NCBI RefSeq assembly: GCF_026745355.1
Contig: NC_079204.1
Location: 47,724,285 to 47,788,284, forward strand
DNA length: 64,000 nt
Direction of reading: 5' to 3'
From: Beta vulgaris subsp. vulgaris
Lineage: Eukaryota > Streptophyta > Magnoliopsida > Caryophyllales > Amaranthaceae
This document shows positions 47,806 to 58,419 of this stretch, piece after piece. The notes under the pieces were generated by a model. The model did no database searches. It was not told where the DNA came from and worked only from the letters and a program-made list of their open reading frames with translations. Made by a program: the position numbers and the translations under genes. Within the stretch, counting starts at the first letter, position 1; every line of letters begins with the position of its first letter.

Positions 47806-48953
47806 TAGGGGTGATAATGAGCCTGACAAGCTCGCGAGCAGCTCGGGCTCGGCTCGGTCAAAGCTCGGCTCGTTGAAGCTCGGCTCGAGCTCGGGCTCGG
47901 CTCGAGACTTAAACGAGCCGAGCCGAGCTAGGCAAAGCTCGGCTCGTAAAGCTCGTGAGCAGCTCGTTTATTATTTTATATTAAAAAAATATTTATATTA
48001 AAAAAATATTTTATATTAAAAAATTTAATACTAATTTATATTTTAATTTAGATTACAAATTATATATTTTAATTTGTGATCAAACTTCACCTCTATCCAC
48101 TAGGCACTAAAGTCCCACATTGGTTAAAAAACAAGGATCAACCTTATTTCTTTATAAATAGCTACTACTCCTTACTTCAACTTAAAGTTTAATTTTGTAT
48201 CTCCTTGGTTGGAAAACAAAAACTATACTTTATTTTCTTCATAGAGGGAATGAAGTATATTTTTAAATATTTGATTATTTAATACTTAAAATATTTGATA
48301 ATTTTTTCTTTAGCAAAACATGGAGTCCCACATTGAAATTTTAACAATGCTAAGAGGGATTCCAAGTTATAAAAGCATATGTAAACAAAACAAGGGTATA
48401 ATGAGTTTTTTTTCTTAACAAAACATGGAGTCCCACATTGAAATTTTAGCAATGCTAAGAGGGATTCCACGTTATATAAGCATATGTAGAATGAGTTTGT
48501 TTATCTTAAACAAACCATGGAGTTCCACATTGAAATGGGGATAGTGAGTTTGTTTTTCTTTAACAAATAAACCATGGAGTCCCACATTGAAATCTTAGCA
48601 ATGCTAAGAGGGAAATCAACTTATAAAAGCATATGATGGGTGAGTGAACAAGCTCACCTACTCGAGCCAAGCCGAGCTCGCGAGCTGAGCCTAAACGAGT
48701 CGCAGCCGAGCCTAAACGAGCTGCGAGCCGAGCCTAAACGAGCTCGCGAGCCGAGCCTAAACGAGCTTGCGAGCCCAGCCTAAACGAGCTCGCGAGCCGA
48801 GCTCGAGCCCCAAATTTCCAGCACGAGCAGAGCTCGAGCTCGGCTCTCCCAAGCTCGGCGAGCTCACGAGCCGAGCCAAGCCTGGAAAATTTTAAACGAG
48901 CTCGAGCCGAGCCCAGTGCTATTCGGGCTCGGCTCGCTCGATAAGCACCCCTA
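47806..48953. mobile_element. hAT-type non-autonomous element with perfect 8-bp TSD
   Basis: The element is flanked by GTCATCAC on both sides (47798-47805 and 48954-48961). The termini are TAGGGGTGATAATGAGCC and, in reverse complement, TAGGGGTGCTTATCGAGCG. Long GC-rich subterminal arrays of GAGCTCG/GGCTCG words lie at both ends (47820-47970 and 48650-48940). Its AT-rich centre holds tandem units, each with GTCCCACATTG followed by a TATA motif. No transposase. The 8-bp duplication and TAGGGGTG termini are diagnostic of hAT. Confidence 0.9.
48111..48630 (+). promoter_or_regulatory. Array of snRNA-promoter-like USE + TATA units inside the hAT element
   Basis: AGTCCCACATTG occurs at 48111, 48324, 48429 and 48578, with a one-base variant at 48521. 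It resembles the plant snRNA upstream sequence element RTCCCACATCG. Four of the five are followed by a TATA box: 48153-48160, 48368-48375, 48473-48480 and 48622-48629. The gap is about 30-32 bases, the spacing associated with Pol II-type snRNA genes rather than the shorter Pol III-type. The units from 48324 onward also share AATGCTAAGAGGGA. No snRNA body follows them. Promoter activity is inference. Confidence 0.5.
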
Positions 48954-49130
48954 GTCATCACACTCTACTTTATATTCTTTTACTTTGATCTAATAGTAAC
49001 AGTAACAATAACAGTATTAGTAATAATGGTAATTGTAATCAAAGTAATAATAGTAATAGTAATCATAATAGTAATAGATATAGTAATCGTAATCGTAGTA
49101 GCAGTAGTGACAACAATAATAAATACTTCC

Positions 49131-49387
49131 TCTGTTTTTTTTATCTTTCTCACTTTCATATGCACATCTCCCAACACACATTTTTGAACTTGAATATCTT
49201 TCATTATATATTAGTAAAAATTATAACGATTGAATATTAATAATGTATTAATTGAAACGAATCAAACAAGATTCCACATGACTATATTTTTTCTTATAAA
49301 TTGAAAAAAATTGAGAAGATTCTCTCTAAGTATGAATAGTGCCAAGATTCTAAGTAAGAACAATAAAAAAAAAAACAAAGACAGTAC
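49131..49387. mobile_element. Stowaway-like MITE next to a (TAA)n tract
   Basis: The left end is TACTTCCTCTGTTTTTTTTA and the right end in reverse complement is TACTGTCTTTGTTTTTTTTT. It has the family core GAAACGAATCAAACAAGATT and an inner inverted CTTAGAATCTTGGCAC. It ends where the (TAA)n microsatellite starts. Confidence 0.55.
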
Positions 49388-49503
<116 letters not shown>

Positions 49504-49716
49504 TGGACTCTTATAGTCAAACACATATTTTTAAATTTAGATTTTAGATATCTAACTATAAACTATATTAGCCATTCTCTTTTGTTATTAAGAAGTGGAT
49601 TGTTGGAGTCTTATGCACCTTTGACCTTTCCTTTTAAAAAAAATAAGTGGACTCTTATAATTAGATAAAATGAGCTCCATTGATTATTATATAGTTGATG
49701 TAAATTAAATCTCTCA

Positions 49717-50236
49717 TCTCTATTATATAAGGGAAGGGGGAAGCTGGTGTCTCGATTTAAAAATACTAAATTTCTCTTAATGATCTAATTAATAAAATAA
49801 AAAATCACAAAATAAAACAATTCAATAACCCTTTCTCATTTTAACTTTTCATTCTAAACAAGATAAAAATAGTATATGCATCATATACTTTAATCAAAAA
49901 TTGAATGGACAAAATTTTTTGACCTTTTTTTTTGTAAAAGAGAAGATGGTCGTGTATATGACATCCACCTCATAAGTATGAAACTTACTACTACTTTTAA
50001 TTCAGTCAAACCATTTCATTATTTATGTTCTTTCTGCTTAAAATTCATTCACAAAAGATTAACATTAAAGATCGCTCACAACCTTTATGAGTTCTTTTAC
50101 ATTAGCGAATTAATATATATCTAAATTCATCTATTTATTACATTTTAAGTTTAATTATAAATATGTTACGGATGTTGTATTTAATAAAATAATAAGTTTT
50201 GAATTTAATACACGCATCACATACATATGAGGCTAG
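49717..50236 (+). mobile_element. Helitron-like element
   Basis: The 5' TCTCTATTATATAAGGGAAG after A, identical in type to the Helitrons at 35486 and 56086. The probable 3' end is ACGCATCACATACATATGAGG followed by CTAG. The 3' hairpin is degenerate and the next base is C rather than T, so the right boundary is less secure. Confidence 0.5.
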
Positions 50237-50879
50237 CTTCATATATTGCGAGTAGATAAAACTGGTAGCATTTGGCGTACACAAACTTTTATGAAGATTC
50301 ACTTTCTCATTTCCGAAACTTGCTGTCAAATTTTTAAAAGTTGAAGAGGAAACTTATCCTTTGAAAGATTGCAAGCCCCCTTCTCCCTTCTGGCTCAAGG
50401 ATCTTTCGAATCGGTGGACATTACTAGGTTCGATGTCCCTCTCATTTACAATTTTTTTTTACTAATAAGTAGACAATATTACAATTTTTTGATTGATTCC
50501 TTTGATTTTTGTGTACCCACGTTTCATGTGTGTTTTCTTGCAACCTAACAAGTAACTGAGTAACTCTCCCTGGAAAGTGGAAACTCGAATATGAGCGTGT
50601 ATGTCATCATTGTTTTATGAACTAGAAATTTCATAGAAAATAATATGAAATTATTGAAAACATGAACAACAACAACGTTGAACCAAGTCAAAACGTCCAC
50701 ATTCATCGACACAGAATAAAAGTATTGAATTTGTATATTTGGGCGGGTAGAAATGATTGTGTTCCTACCTTGTTGGCTTCTTATAGCGTATTGCCAATTG
50801 ATCCTAAAATTTGAAATTGAATTTGATGGCTTAAAGGGCAAAAACTGTTTGTATGATACATTAACTTTTCTATTTTCCT
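50237..50879. other. Intergenic, nothing supported
   Basis: AT-rich sequence without a supported gene, RNA or repeat terminus. A long minus-strand reading frame here shows no recognisable domain. Confidence 0.35.
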
Positions 50880-50880
50880 T

Positions 50881-50979
50881 CAAATATTTATATTTATATA
50901 TATTAAAAGACCTTCTTATTAAAGGAATAGTGTCATATGCCACTCTCCCATGTATTGTCTCGTGGCACTCTTCTCAAAA

Positions 50980-51016
<37 letters not shown>

Positions 51017-51443
51017 GATCTCATTTAAAAATATTCACGATATGTAGCTATTATGAACCGAACACATGACTTTTGAAGTGAAATGTGAGAGTTAACCACC
51101 CATTAACTAAAATTACAATGTTTAATGTTTTAAAGTAAAACATACTAAAATCTTATAATTATATATAACTAAAGAGACATAAACAATTTTTTTCTTATAA
51201 TGATATGTAATTATATGTAACAATAACCACCAATTCACTCATAAAGTCTAGCAATAAAGTACAAATTTTATTGAAAATTTGAAATTGTTATTTTTAAACA
51301 ACTTGTCATGTCATACCGTCTATTTTCCAATTTCGCATTAGACAAAATTAAGAAAAGCTAATAGAATTAATTATAAAATTTATAAATAATAATATATTTA
51401 ATAATTGTCACTTGGCCGAGGATCGTCCAGGCCAAAGTACTAG
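50881..51443 (+). mobile_element. Helitron-like element of a second family
   Basis: The 3' end has hairpin CTTGGCCGAGGATCGTCCAG / GGCCAAAG, then TACTAG before T, as in Helitrons. The 5' side has TATATTAAAAGACC and CATATGCCACTCTCCC, which parallel TATACTAAAAGGC and CATGTGGCGCTCTCCC of the element at 55686. The exact 5' end (a TC near 50880) is uncertain. Confidence 0.45.
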
Positions 51444-51636
51444 TCTACATTCATAAAATTGTGCCTCTTTGAAATGTTTACAATGAGTGGCTTGATTTAC
51501 TTTGACGCAAAGTACTTGGATGACTAGATTTTTACACTATAAGGCTTTATTTATTTGGATGAAAAATAAATATAACTATAAATGATTTTCCATTAAAAGT
51601 AATTTTTTCAAAAAGAAAGAACATTTGTAAAGTTAT

Positions 51637-51979
51637 ATGGACCTGGTCCACACTAAATTTAGTGTGGACCTAATGATTATATATGTGATTTATGAAAAAA
51701 TGATCACTATATTAAACAATAATAAATATAAGAGAAAAGTAGTTATAGACTGCAAAGAGTGTTATGTGTGAGAAGAAACACAAGATGTTACTTTCATTAT
51801 AATAAACTAATGTAAGAAAAGGTGATAGTATGAAAAAAAAACAGTCATTATGTTAGATAATGGTAATTAGTACAACACTAGATTGTAAAATCTGACTATA
51901 TGAAAAAAGTCACTATGCTATATTGATGGTTTTGGGCCACACTAATATTAGTGTGAACTAGTCCATGCAAGACTAAGTC
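51637..51979. mobile_element. Palindromic-ended MULE-like element, copy 3 (343 bp)
   Basis: The left end is ATGGACCTGGTCCACACTAA and the right end in reverse complement contains ATGGACTAGTTCACACTAA. Both continue into a self-complementary TTAGTGTGG. It is flanked by GTAAAGTTAT (51627-51636) and GTAAAGTTTT (51980-51989), a 10-bp duplication with one mismatch. Non-coding. Confidence 0.7.
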
Positions 51980-51989
51980 GTAAAGTTTT

Positions 51990-53600
51990 CCCCTTTTGGT
52001 TGGTTTTGTATAGGGTCATTCTTGACATTTTATAGGCTCGGGGAGAAACAAAATTATTTTAGGACCGGCCTCTTATACAATGATGGAGCTAGAATTTCGC
52101 CACTAAGTCTCCCTCTATTTTTTTGTTGATCCATTTATATATGCACAGTTGCCAATTCAATACTCTAAACCTGAATATATCTAATTATCAATTAGCAAAT
52201 ATTTCAAAAAAAATGATAATTTGAAAATAACATTAAGATGTATGTAAATGTAAAATGTAAAATGTATGTAGGATACGAGGTATTAGAGTGGGTATTTTAT
52301 TTGGAAGTAGAGAGAGTAGTGAATCATGTTTGAAATATAGAAAGATTAGAATAATAATGGCTTGTATCCAAAAATAAAACTGTAAAGAGTATGTAGGACA
52401 AATAAAAAATAGGAAATATAAAAATTAAAAAGTATTGTGAGATAAAGTGTAGAAAAGAAAAGTGTAAATAGGAAAAATGTAAAAGAAGAAGTTAAATTTT
52501 TTGATGCTTATAGGTTTTACTCGTATTGTGAGATATACGGTTAGAAAAGAAAATTGTAAATGGGAAAAATGTAAAAAGAAAAAGTTTAGTACAAAAAAAG
52601 CTAACTTTTAATGCATATGGGATCCGAACCCATGTATTCTATTCTATCACATGTAAAGCAAATCATGTTTATGGGCTCTGGGCGGTTGTCCCTCGAAAAC
52701 AATCCCTCAGGTCGGCCTGTGTATAAGAAATAAAATTGGAATGAAAAGAAAATACTAAAGGGAGAGGATGGATGGAGGAAGTGAAGAGAGGATAATGTAG
52801 CAAATTTCAATTGAAAAGGAAAACCTTTTTCATATTTCAGAGAGTCGTTTTAAATTCTTCACATATCAAACAAAGAAAAATGAGAAAATCATCTAAACTT
52901 TTTTTACCCTTTATAAACACTCTATAGTCATTAGCGGTTCTAGCGGCTGTTAGTGGTTCTAATAGCTGTTAGCGGTTATAGTAGATAGAGCTGTTGGAGA
53001 TACCTGCTAACAATCTAATAATAGTTGTCCGCTATCAACGATTAAGTCAGTTGTTTAATATGTCGACAAGCTTAGGGTCGAACTCGATGATTTGATCATG
53101 AAATTCTCCATTGCAGAGAAAAAAAAAAAGCCAAACCTAAACCCAAAACTGTTGAATTATAATTTATAGAGAAGTAGTGCACGTACACATATTCTGTTGC
53201 ATGTGAGATGTACATCACCCAAAACATGCTAAGACATGTGATACTGAAACAAAATTACGTAGAGAGAGAGAAAATAAAAGGTTAACGCATTTCTCATATA
53301 TATGTTCATCATCAAGTCAATTATATATCCCTCATATATATTTACAATATAGTCAACAATATTGGAGGGACCAAAATCAAATAATTCACCAGTTAAAACC
53401 TCATTCTCTAACATATTACAATTATATATATCAACCAGTTATCAAAAAAAACCTTGATTAATTAGAATAACCATCATCAACCTCCTAAATTTCTCACCCA
53501 ACAATTATAATCAAACCCTCGCTTAATTAATCCCACAATAAGAATAAAAATAAACCCATCTAAGAAATTTCCACCAATAAGTGATTTAATCAAACAAGCA
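51990..53600. other. Region downstream of the VQ gene, no further gene
   Basis: AT-rich sequence with short repeats (TAGCGGTTCTAGCGGCTGTT type at 52930-52995). The part closest to the VQ stop codon (53600-53677) should contain its 3' UTR. No other gene can be supported. Confidence 0.4.
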
Positions 53601-53677
53601 AACCAGTCATTTTAAATAAAAAGTCAATCATACCCTCCATGTAGAAAACCCTTGTAATTTTTTTTGTTTTTCCTATT

Positions 53678-54265
53678 TTACCCTCTGAAAGAAACTTGTG
53701 TAGTTTCTCCAAGAGAATTAAGATGAGAAGAAGCATCAGCTGGGCCCAAATGAAACATGGTATTAAAGTCAAAACTATAATCTAAATCTGTAAATCCTGT
53801 AAGATACCCACCAGATGAGCTAATATGATCACCAGTTGTAGATCTCCAACCCTGTTGTTGATGATGATCTTGTTCATGTGGTTGATGATCAGATGATGAA
53901 GAAGGTGATGAAGATGATCCACTTCCCATCATTACTTCTAACTTGGTATTTATCGTGGGCTTGTTACACCCAAGACTAGCCTCGACGACCGTGTTGTCGT
54001 CTTGAGGTGATTTGACCTTTTTACCCTTACCCTTTCCTTTTTTGGCATCATTTTCCAAGGATGGTTTTCCGGTGAGCCGTTGGACGAGCTCCCGGAAATT
54101 CGCTACGTCGGTTTTGATGATTTCAGGAGCAAATATGTGAATGATTCTGATTTTAGGTTGGACTTTGGAGATCACACGTGAGTCTCTGTGCATGCCTAAG
54201 CCTCCTGAGGTTGTTGTTGTTGTTGGCCTTATCATGCTACTTTGTTTCTTCAACATATGAGTCAT
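53678..54265 (-). CDS. VQ-motif protein (195 aa), transcription cofactor-like
   Basis: The VQ signature FxxhVQxhTG is present as FRELVQRLTG at residues about 57-66. It sits within the conserved block MHRDSRVISKVQPKIRIIHI (residues 25-44) and FAPEIIKTDVANFRELVQRL. A Lys/Gly-rich basic stretch (KKGKGKGKKVK, about 74-84) may act as a nuclear signal. Next come a poly-Ser run, a His/Gln-rich run and an aromatic/acidic tail (FTDLDYSFDFNTMFHLG). VQ proteins are plant nuclear cofactors that typically bind WRKY factors through the VQ motif in defence, growth and plastid-related responses. The extended block before the motif fits the VQ8/VQ20-like branch, but the subgroup is uncertain. The gene is intronless and of normal length for the family, with the start at the first ATG and a TATA box about 100 bp upstream. 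No defects. Confidence 0.9.
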   Translation of the reverse strand: MTHMLKKQSSMIRPTTTTTSGGLGMHRDSRVISKVQPKIRIIHIFAPEIIKTDVANFRELVQRLTGKPSLENDAKKGKGKGKKVKSPQDDNTVVEASLGCNKPTINTKLEVMMGSGSSSSPSSSSDHQPHEQDHHQQQGWRSTTGDHISSSGGYLTGFTDLDYSFDFNTMFHLGPADASSHLNSLGETTQVSFRG

Positions 54266-54364
54266 GATGGTGCAGCAAAGCTAGAGATCGAAAGAGAAGA
54301 AGAAGAAGTTGAGAGAAGTAAGGGTTTTTGAGTTTTTCTGTTTGTTGGGAAAGATAAGGGTTTT

Positions 54365-54376
54365 TATTTATATATA
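54365..54376 (-). promoter_or_regulatory. TATA box of the VQ gene
   Basis: TATATATAAATA on the minus strand about 100 bp before the start codon. It is followed by a pyrimidine-rich leader (CTTCTTCTTCTTCTC), a normal arrangement for a plant core promoter. Confidence 0.6.
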
Positions 54377-54379
54377 GAA

Positions 54380-55685
54380 GGAAAGAAAAAAAAATGATGA
54401 TTTTATGAAGGATGGAATTTTTTTTGGAATATGAACAAAAAAAACAAAGATTTTACAATGTATAAAATTGAGTATATATTATTATGGATAGTTGAGAATT
54501 TTAAATATTAGAAAACAGGCTGTCTCCTTTGTGAGTAGTAGGAATGTAGGATGAGGATACTCATGAGGATGAATCTTAATCAGGGATCATTGTTGTGGGG
54601 GCATCAATGATCAAAATACTCCTAGATGTGTCTTATGGTCCCATCTTGTGGGACCACTAGAATATGATACATACAGAAAAAAATTTAGAGTTAATCATCT
54701 TGATTTACAAGGAATTAGTGAAACTACAAAATTTTATTGTAGTAGTAATAATATATGATAGGAGTACTATTAATATATTATGTGATTTAGATATATAATG
54801 TAAGCTTAAAGGCAGTTTGATGAGATAGAAAGTGGCAACTTCTTTTTATTGCTGTGGGTTATAATTATATAATAATCATTTTATTATTAAATTAGCCTAT
54901 TTGTTAGCCCAATTGCATAGGCTGAAAGCAATTTTCCATTTGCATTTGGAGGTTTACTTGCAGTATAATTGGACTTTTTCTTGTAGGATGAATATGGTAT
55001 ATGGATACTAATCAAAATGTCAAAATGTACGGAAATTTTAAATAATTTCAGTAACATTATAAAGATTTAATATGTTTGTAATTGATGTATTTCTTTCATT
55101 TGCTTGACTTTTTATAAGAATACTATATATTTTAAATTGAACATATATTTTAAAAGAAAATTGAACATAAATAATCTGATTGCATATATTTATACATGCA
55201 TATAGACACTTTTTTTGGAAGTATTGTGAGTAATGTTACATTATCAAAATTATAATATCAGAGTTATTAAAATGAATATCTAGAATTTTGAATAAATAAA
55301 ACAAACTTATCAAAAGGATATATAATAACTAGAAAGATAATATCATATTATTTAAATTTAATTTTTTGGATAGAATTTATTAAAGAATGATATAACAATA
55401 TCATTTATTTAGATAATGTATATAATCCAAAATTCAGATATTAATCTTCTATTTCATCATTTTTCCCATTTGCAAAGAAATAAAGAAACATAAGAAAAGC
55501 ACATAGTCACTGAAAGGTACCACTTAAATTTTGATTCAGATTTAATAGGATAACTAGTTCTTGTCCTGAGCCATACCCCAGATTATTATCGATGTGCATT
55601 TGAAGTCTTCAAAAATAGAAATATTTGTCTTTAAATAATTTTTCCCCCGCAAAGACCAAAATGAGCATTGTAGTATAGTTGGTTA
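54380..55685. other. VQ gene upstream region, no gene seen
   Basis: About 1.3 kb of AT-rich sequence, presumably holding the rest of the VQ promoter. No TE terminus or ORF can be supported. Confidence 0.4.
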
Positions 55686-55954
55686 TCTATACAAATATAC
55701 TAAAAGGCGCGCGAGAACAAGAAACTGTGCCATGTGGCGCTCTCCCTAGGGAGTTTTAGTTCATGTAATCCATGTACAATAAAAAAATTAAGAAATTGCA
55801 TAGTATAGGGTTTGATTTTGAGACCTCAAGCTAAGTACATATACTAAAGTTGTAACCACTAGGCTAAGTTGTATTTAGTGTTATTATCATAAAATATTAT
55901 ATTAATAAATAAAATTTTTTCTTACCCGGGGCATAGCCCGGGCCTAATAACTAG
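55686..55954 (+). mobile_element. Short Helitron (CCCGGG-hairpin family)
   Basis: The 5' TCTATACAAATATACTAAAA after A. The 3' hairpin CCCGGGGCATAGCCCGGG is followed by CTAG before T. It is 269 bp and non-coding. The start shares its TACTAAAAGGC / CTCTCCC pattern with 50881-51443. Confidence 0.6.
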
Positions 55955-56085
55955 TTAGCATATCAAATTAGAGGTCATGGGTTCTAGTCTTGAAACACAC
56001 ATTTTGATTATTTTATTGTCTCATTTGATTGTGTGGGGAAGGGAAGAGTACATATGGCAGCATGACATTTGTTTGTCTTGAGTTA

Positions 56086-56641
56086 TCTCTATTATATAAG
56101 CCAAGGGAGGGAGGAGGTGTGATGTCCTCTTTTGAAGTGACTAAAATACCCTCTAATAATTTAAGTTTTTCCTTTCATAAAAAATTGAAAAATGAGAATC
56201 AATGAAACTTGCCATATGAGTAGGTCAAAAATGGAATAAGCAATACCATATTAATAACTTGACAAACTAGATTGACACAATCAATTCTCGAAATCAAATA
56301 GTATCTTCAACCAAAAAAAGTTAGCAACATATCGTGATAACATAATATTTCATATTTATAAAGTTCAAACAATATGGTTTATTAACATCTATTGTTAAAG
56401 AACAATACTAAAGTTTTAAAAAGAAAAATTATTAAATCATCTACCAAATTTTACAGTGATGGTATTGAACAGTTAAAAATCATTCACCTTTAATTTAATT
56501 TAAAAAGATATAATAACATCTACAAAAGAACCTCAATAATAATTTACATCACTATCAAAATAATTTTAGATAAAAAAACATGTACATTTATATATAACTA
56601 TATAAGATTGTCGACGCACGCATCGCGTGCATATGCAACTA

Positions 56642-56642
<1 letters not shown>
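56086..56642 (+). mobile_element. Short Helitron (TCTCTATTATATAAG family)
   Basis: The 5' TCTCTATTATATAAGCCAAG after A. The 3' hairpin GCACGCATCGCGTGC is followed by CTAG before T. It is 557 bp and non-coding. The hairpin is identical to that of the Helitron ending at 37381. Confidence 0.75.

Positions 56643-56700
<58 letters not shown>
56643..56700. repeat. Compound (TA)n(GA)n microsatellite
   Basis: About 32 bp of TA followed by about 26 bp of GA, directly after the Helitron 3' end. Confidence 0.95.
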
Positions 56701-56704
<4 letters not shown>

Positions 56705-57235
56705 GAGATTTCAACGTGAAAGGTTGTATAACTTTACATCTTTGTATGATAATTTTGAGTATGTGCTCGATCATATTTCTATTACCCCTTTCTCTCTTCT
56801 TCTTTTTTGAGCATAAATTTCTTTGATTCCATTTGCAAGAGTGGGGTGTTAACGCTGGAAACTATACGGTGAATTCAATTGACCACCCTGATTATGCCAA
56901 TTACCATTTTCAGGTTAATGGTTTTAAATGGCCACGACACAACGAATTCTAATTCATTTGTCTTGTCAATTTCATTTTTGAATTTAGCCGTAAAAACACT
57001 ATATTTCTTACAAGAACAAGCCTAAAAACTATGAAAATTATAATAAAGTTAAACTTTTCATTTGTGATTCTATTGTTGTCTTTTCCAATCATCAACTCTG
57101 CAACGCATAGAAGTTTTGTGTGGCTGTTATATGTGGCAAAATGTTCTTCTAAAGAATTTGATAGAACTAAAAATGGGTGAGGCAACCTAAAATTTCATAC
57201 TAAAATCAATTGACAATAGTAAGGTAGTTGCTTAT

Positions 57236-58409
57236 TTTTTTTTTTTTTGGTGAACTACGGATGCGATAAAATTTAACAAGCAGAAATAGGTTCTAGGGCT
57301 TAAGCCCCAATACAAAGGTTTCCCATAAGTCCAAAATACAACTAGGGGGGGTGGGGATTTCCCTAGTTACATTAATGTCTAAATCCGACTTTCTTCCTTC
57401 CTTGGCAAGCCTATCCGATACGACGTTGTGCTTCCGTGGGCAATATTGGACCTTCGTCTCTTGGAAGCATTGGCTGAGATCCCTGCATAGCATAAGAACA
57501 TGATCGATTAAGGGACAACTTGCTTTTGTTTGGTTCATTAATGTGACGGCCTTCGAGCAATCAGATAAAATGTGAAGGTGTGTTACTCCATGCTCCCTAG
57601 CGACCGAAAAGGCACGCATGATGCCCTGCAGTTCTGCGTGCAGGCTATCATTCGCAAAAATCTTCCTTTGGAATCCCGAGACCCATTTTCCTGTAGCATC
57701 AAACAGAACACCAGCAATGCAAGATGGCACCGAGAGATTAGTAAAAGAAGCGTCGACCATTATAGATTTCCAAGGGTGGGGTTTGATTGACAATATTGGG
57801 ATGTGGGAAGTTTGTTGCTTGGCTGGTAAGTGAGCTGCGATGAACTCAAGGGCATATCTTAACGCTTTTTGGATTGTGAGACTTGGTTCGGGGATTGGTG
57901 CGTGTTCAAAAATGTGTTTGTTCCTTTGGGTCCAAATCTCCCAACATATGAAAGTGAAGAGAATGTGTGTAGGAATATTTTCGGTCATTGAGTGAGTGGA
58001 CAATTGGTTTTGAAACCAGTCGGTAGAGGGTTGTGTGTTAATTTGTGTAAGTAGCCAAACTTGGTTGGCCACCCTGCAGTCCCTAAGTGTATGGATCGAA
58101 GTTTCGACGTGTTGCAGACATAGAGGGCATAGGGGAGACGGGATGATGTGTCTTTGATTGAGAAGGCTGTTGGTGGGGAGACGGTCCCACCATGCTAGCC
58201 ATAGGAAAAATTTGATCTTTGGGGTCGTGTCACATTTCCATAGCCAGGACATATTCTTTTCGGGCTTCCTAGATTTTGTGAGGGCATTGAAAGCGGCTTT
58301 GAGAGAGAACTTGTTGTCCTCTACAAAGCTGGATAGGGGGTGGTCCGGTATATCACGGCTAGCTGAGGGAGAAGGCGATTCATAAATGCGGTACGTTATG
58401 AAAACCGGG
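57236..58409 (-). mobile_element. 5'-truncated LINE (non-LTR retrotransposon) with poly(A) and TSD
   Basis: On the minus strand the element ends in a poly(A) tail (about 13 A, 57237-57249). It is flanked by AGTTGCTTAT at 57226-57235 and 58410-58419, a perfect 10-bp target duplication. Only the last 1.17 kb of a plant L1-type element is present, the usual result of incomplete target-primed reverse transcription. An open frame fills nearly all of it. Confidence 0.92.
57293..58407 (-). CDS. C-terminal part of a LINE ORF2: zinc-binding RT region plus RNase H
   Basis: The frame is open from the truncation point (about 58407) to a stop at 57293, about 371 residues; an internal ATG lies at 58252. 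It shows KFSLKAAFNAL, then the zf-RVT pattern WLWKCDTTPKIKFFLWLAWW and CPLCLQHVETSIHTLRDC (Cys/His zinc ligands). Then comes WEIWTQRNKHIFE. The plant RNase H domain follows: IMVDASFTN, FANDSLHAELQGIMRAFSVA, HILSDCSKAVTLMN, and HNVVSDRLAKEG. The catalytic-type Asp/Glu/Asp pattern of RNase H is preserved. The endonuclease and RT palm are missing, so it cannot mobilise itself. The absence of stops implies a fairly recent insertion. It is not a host gene. Confidence 0.85.
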
Positions 58410-58419
58410 AGTTGCTTAT

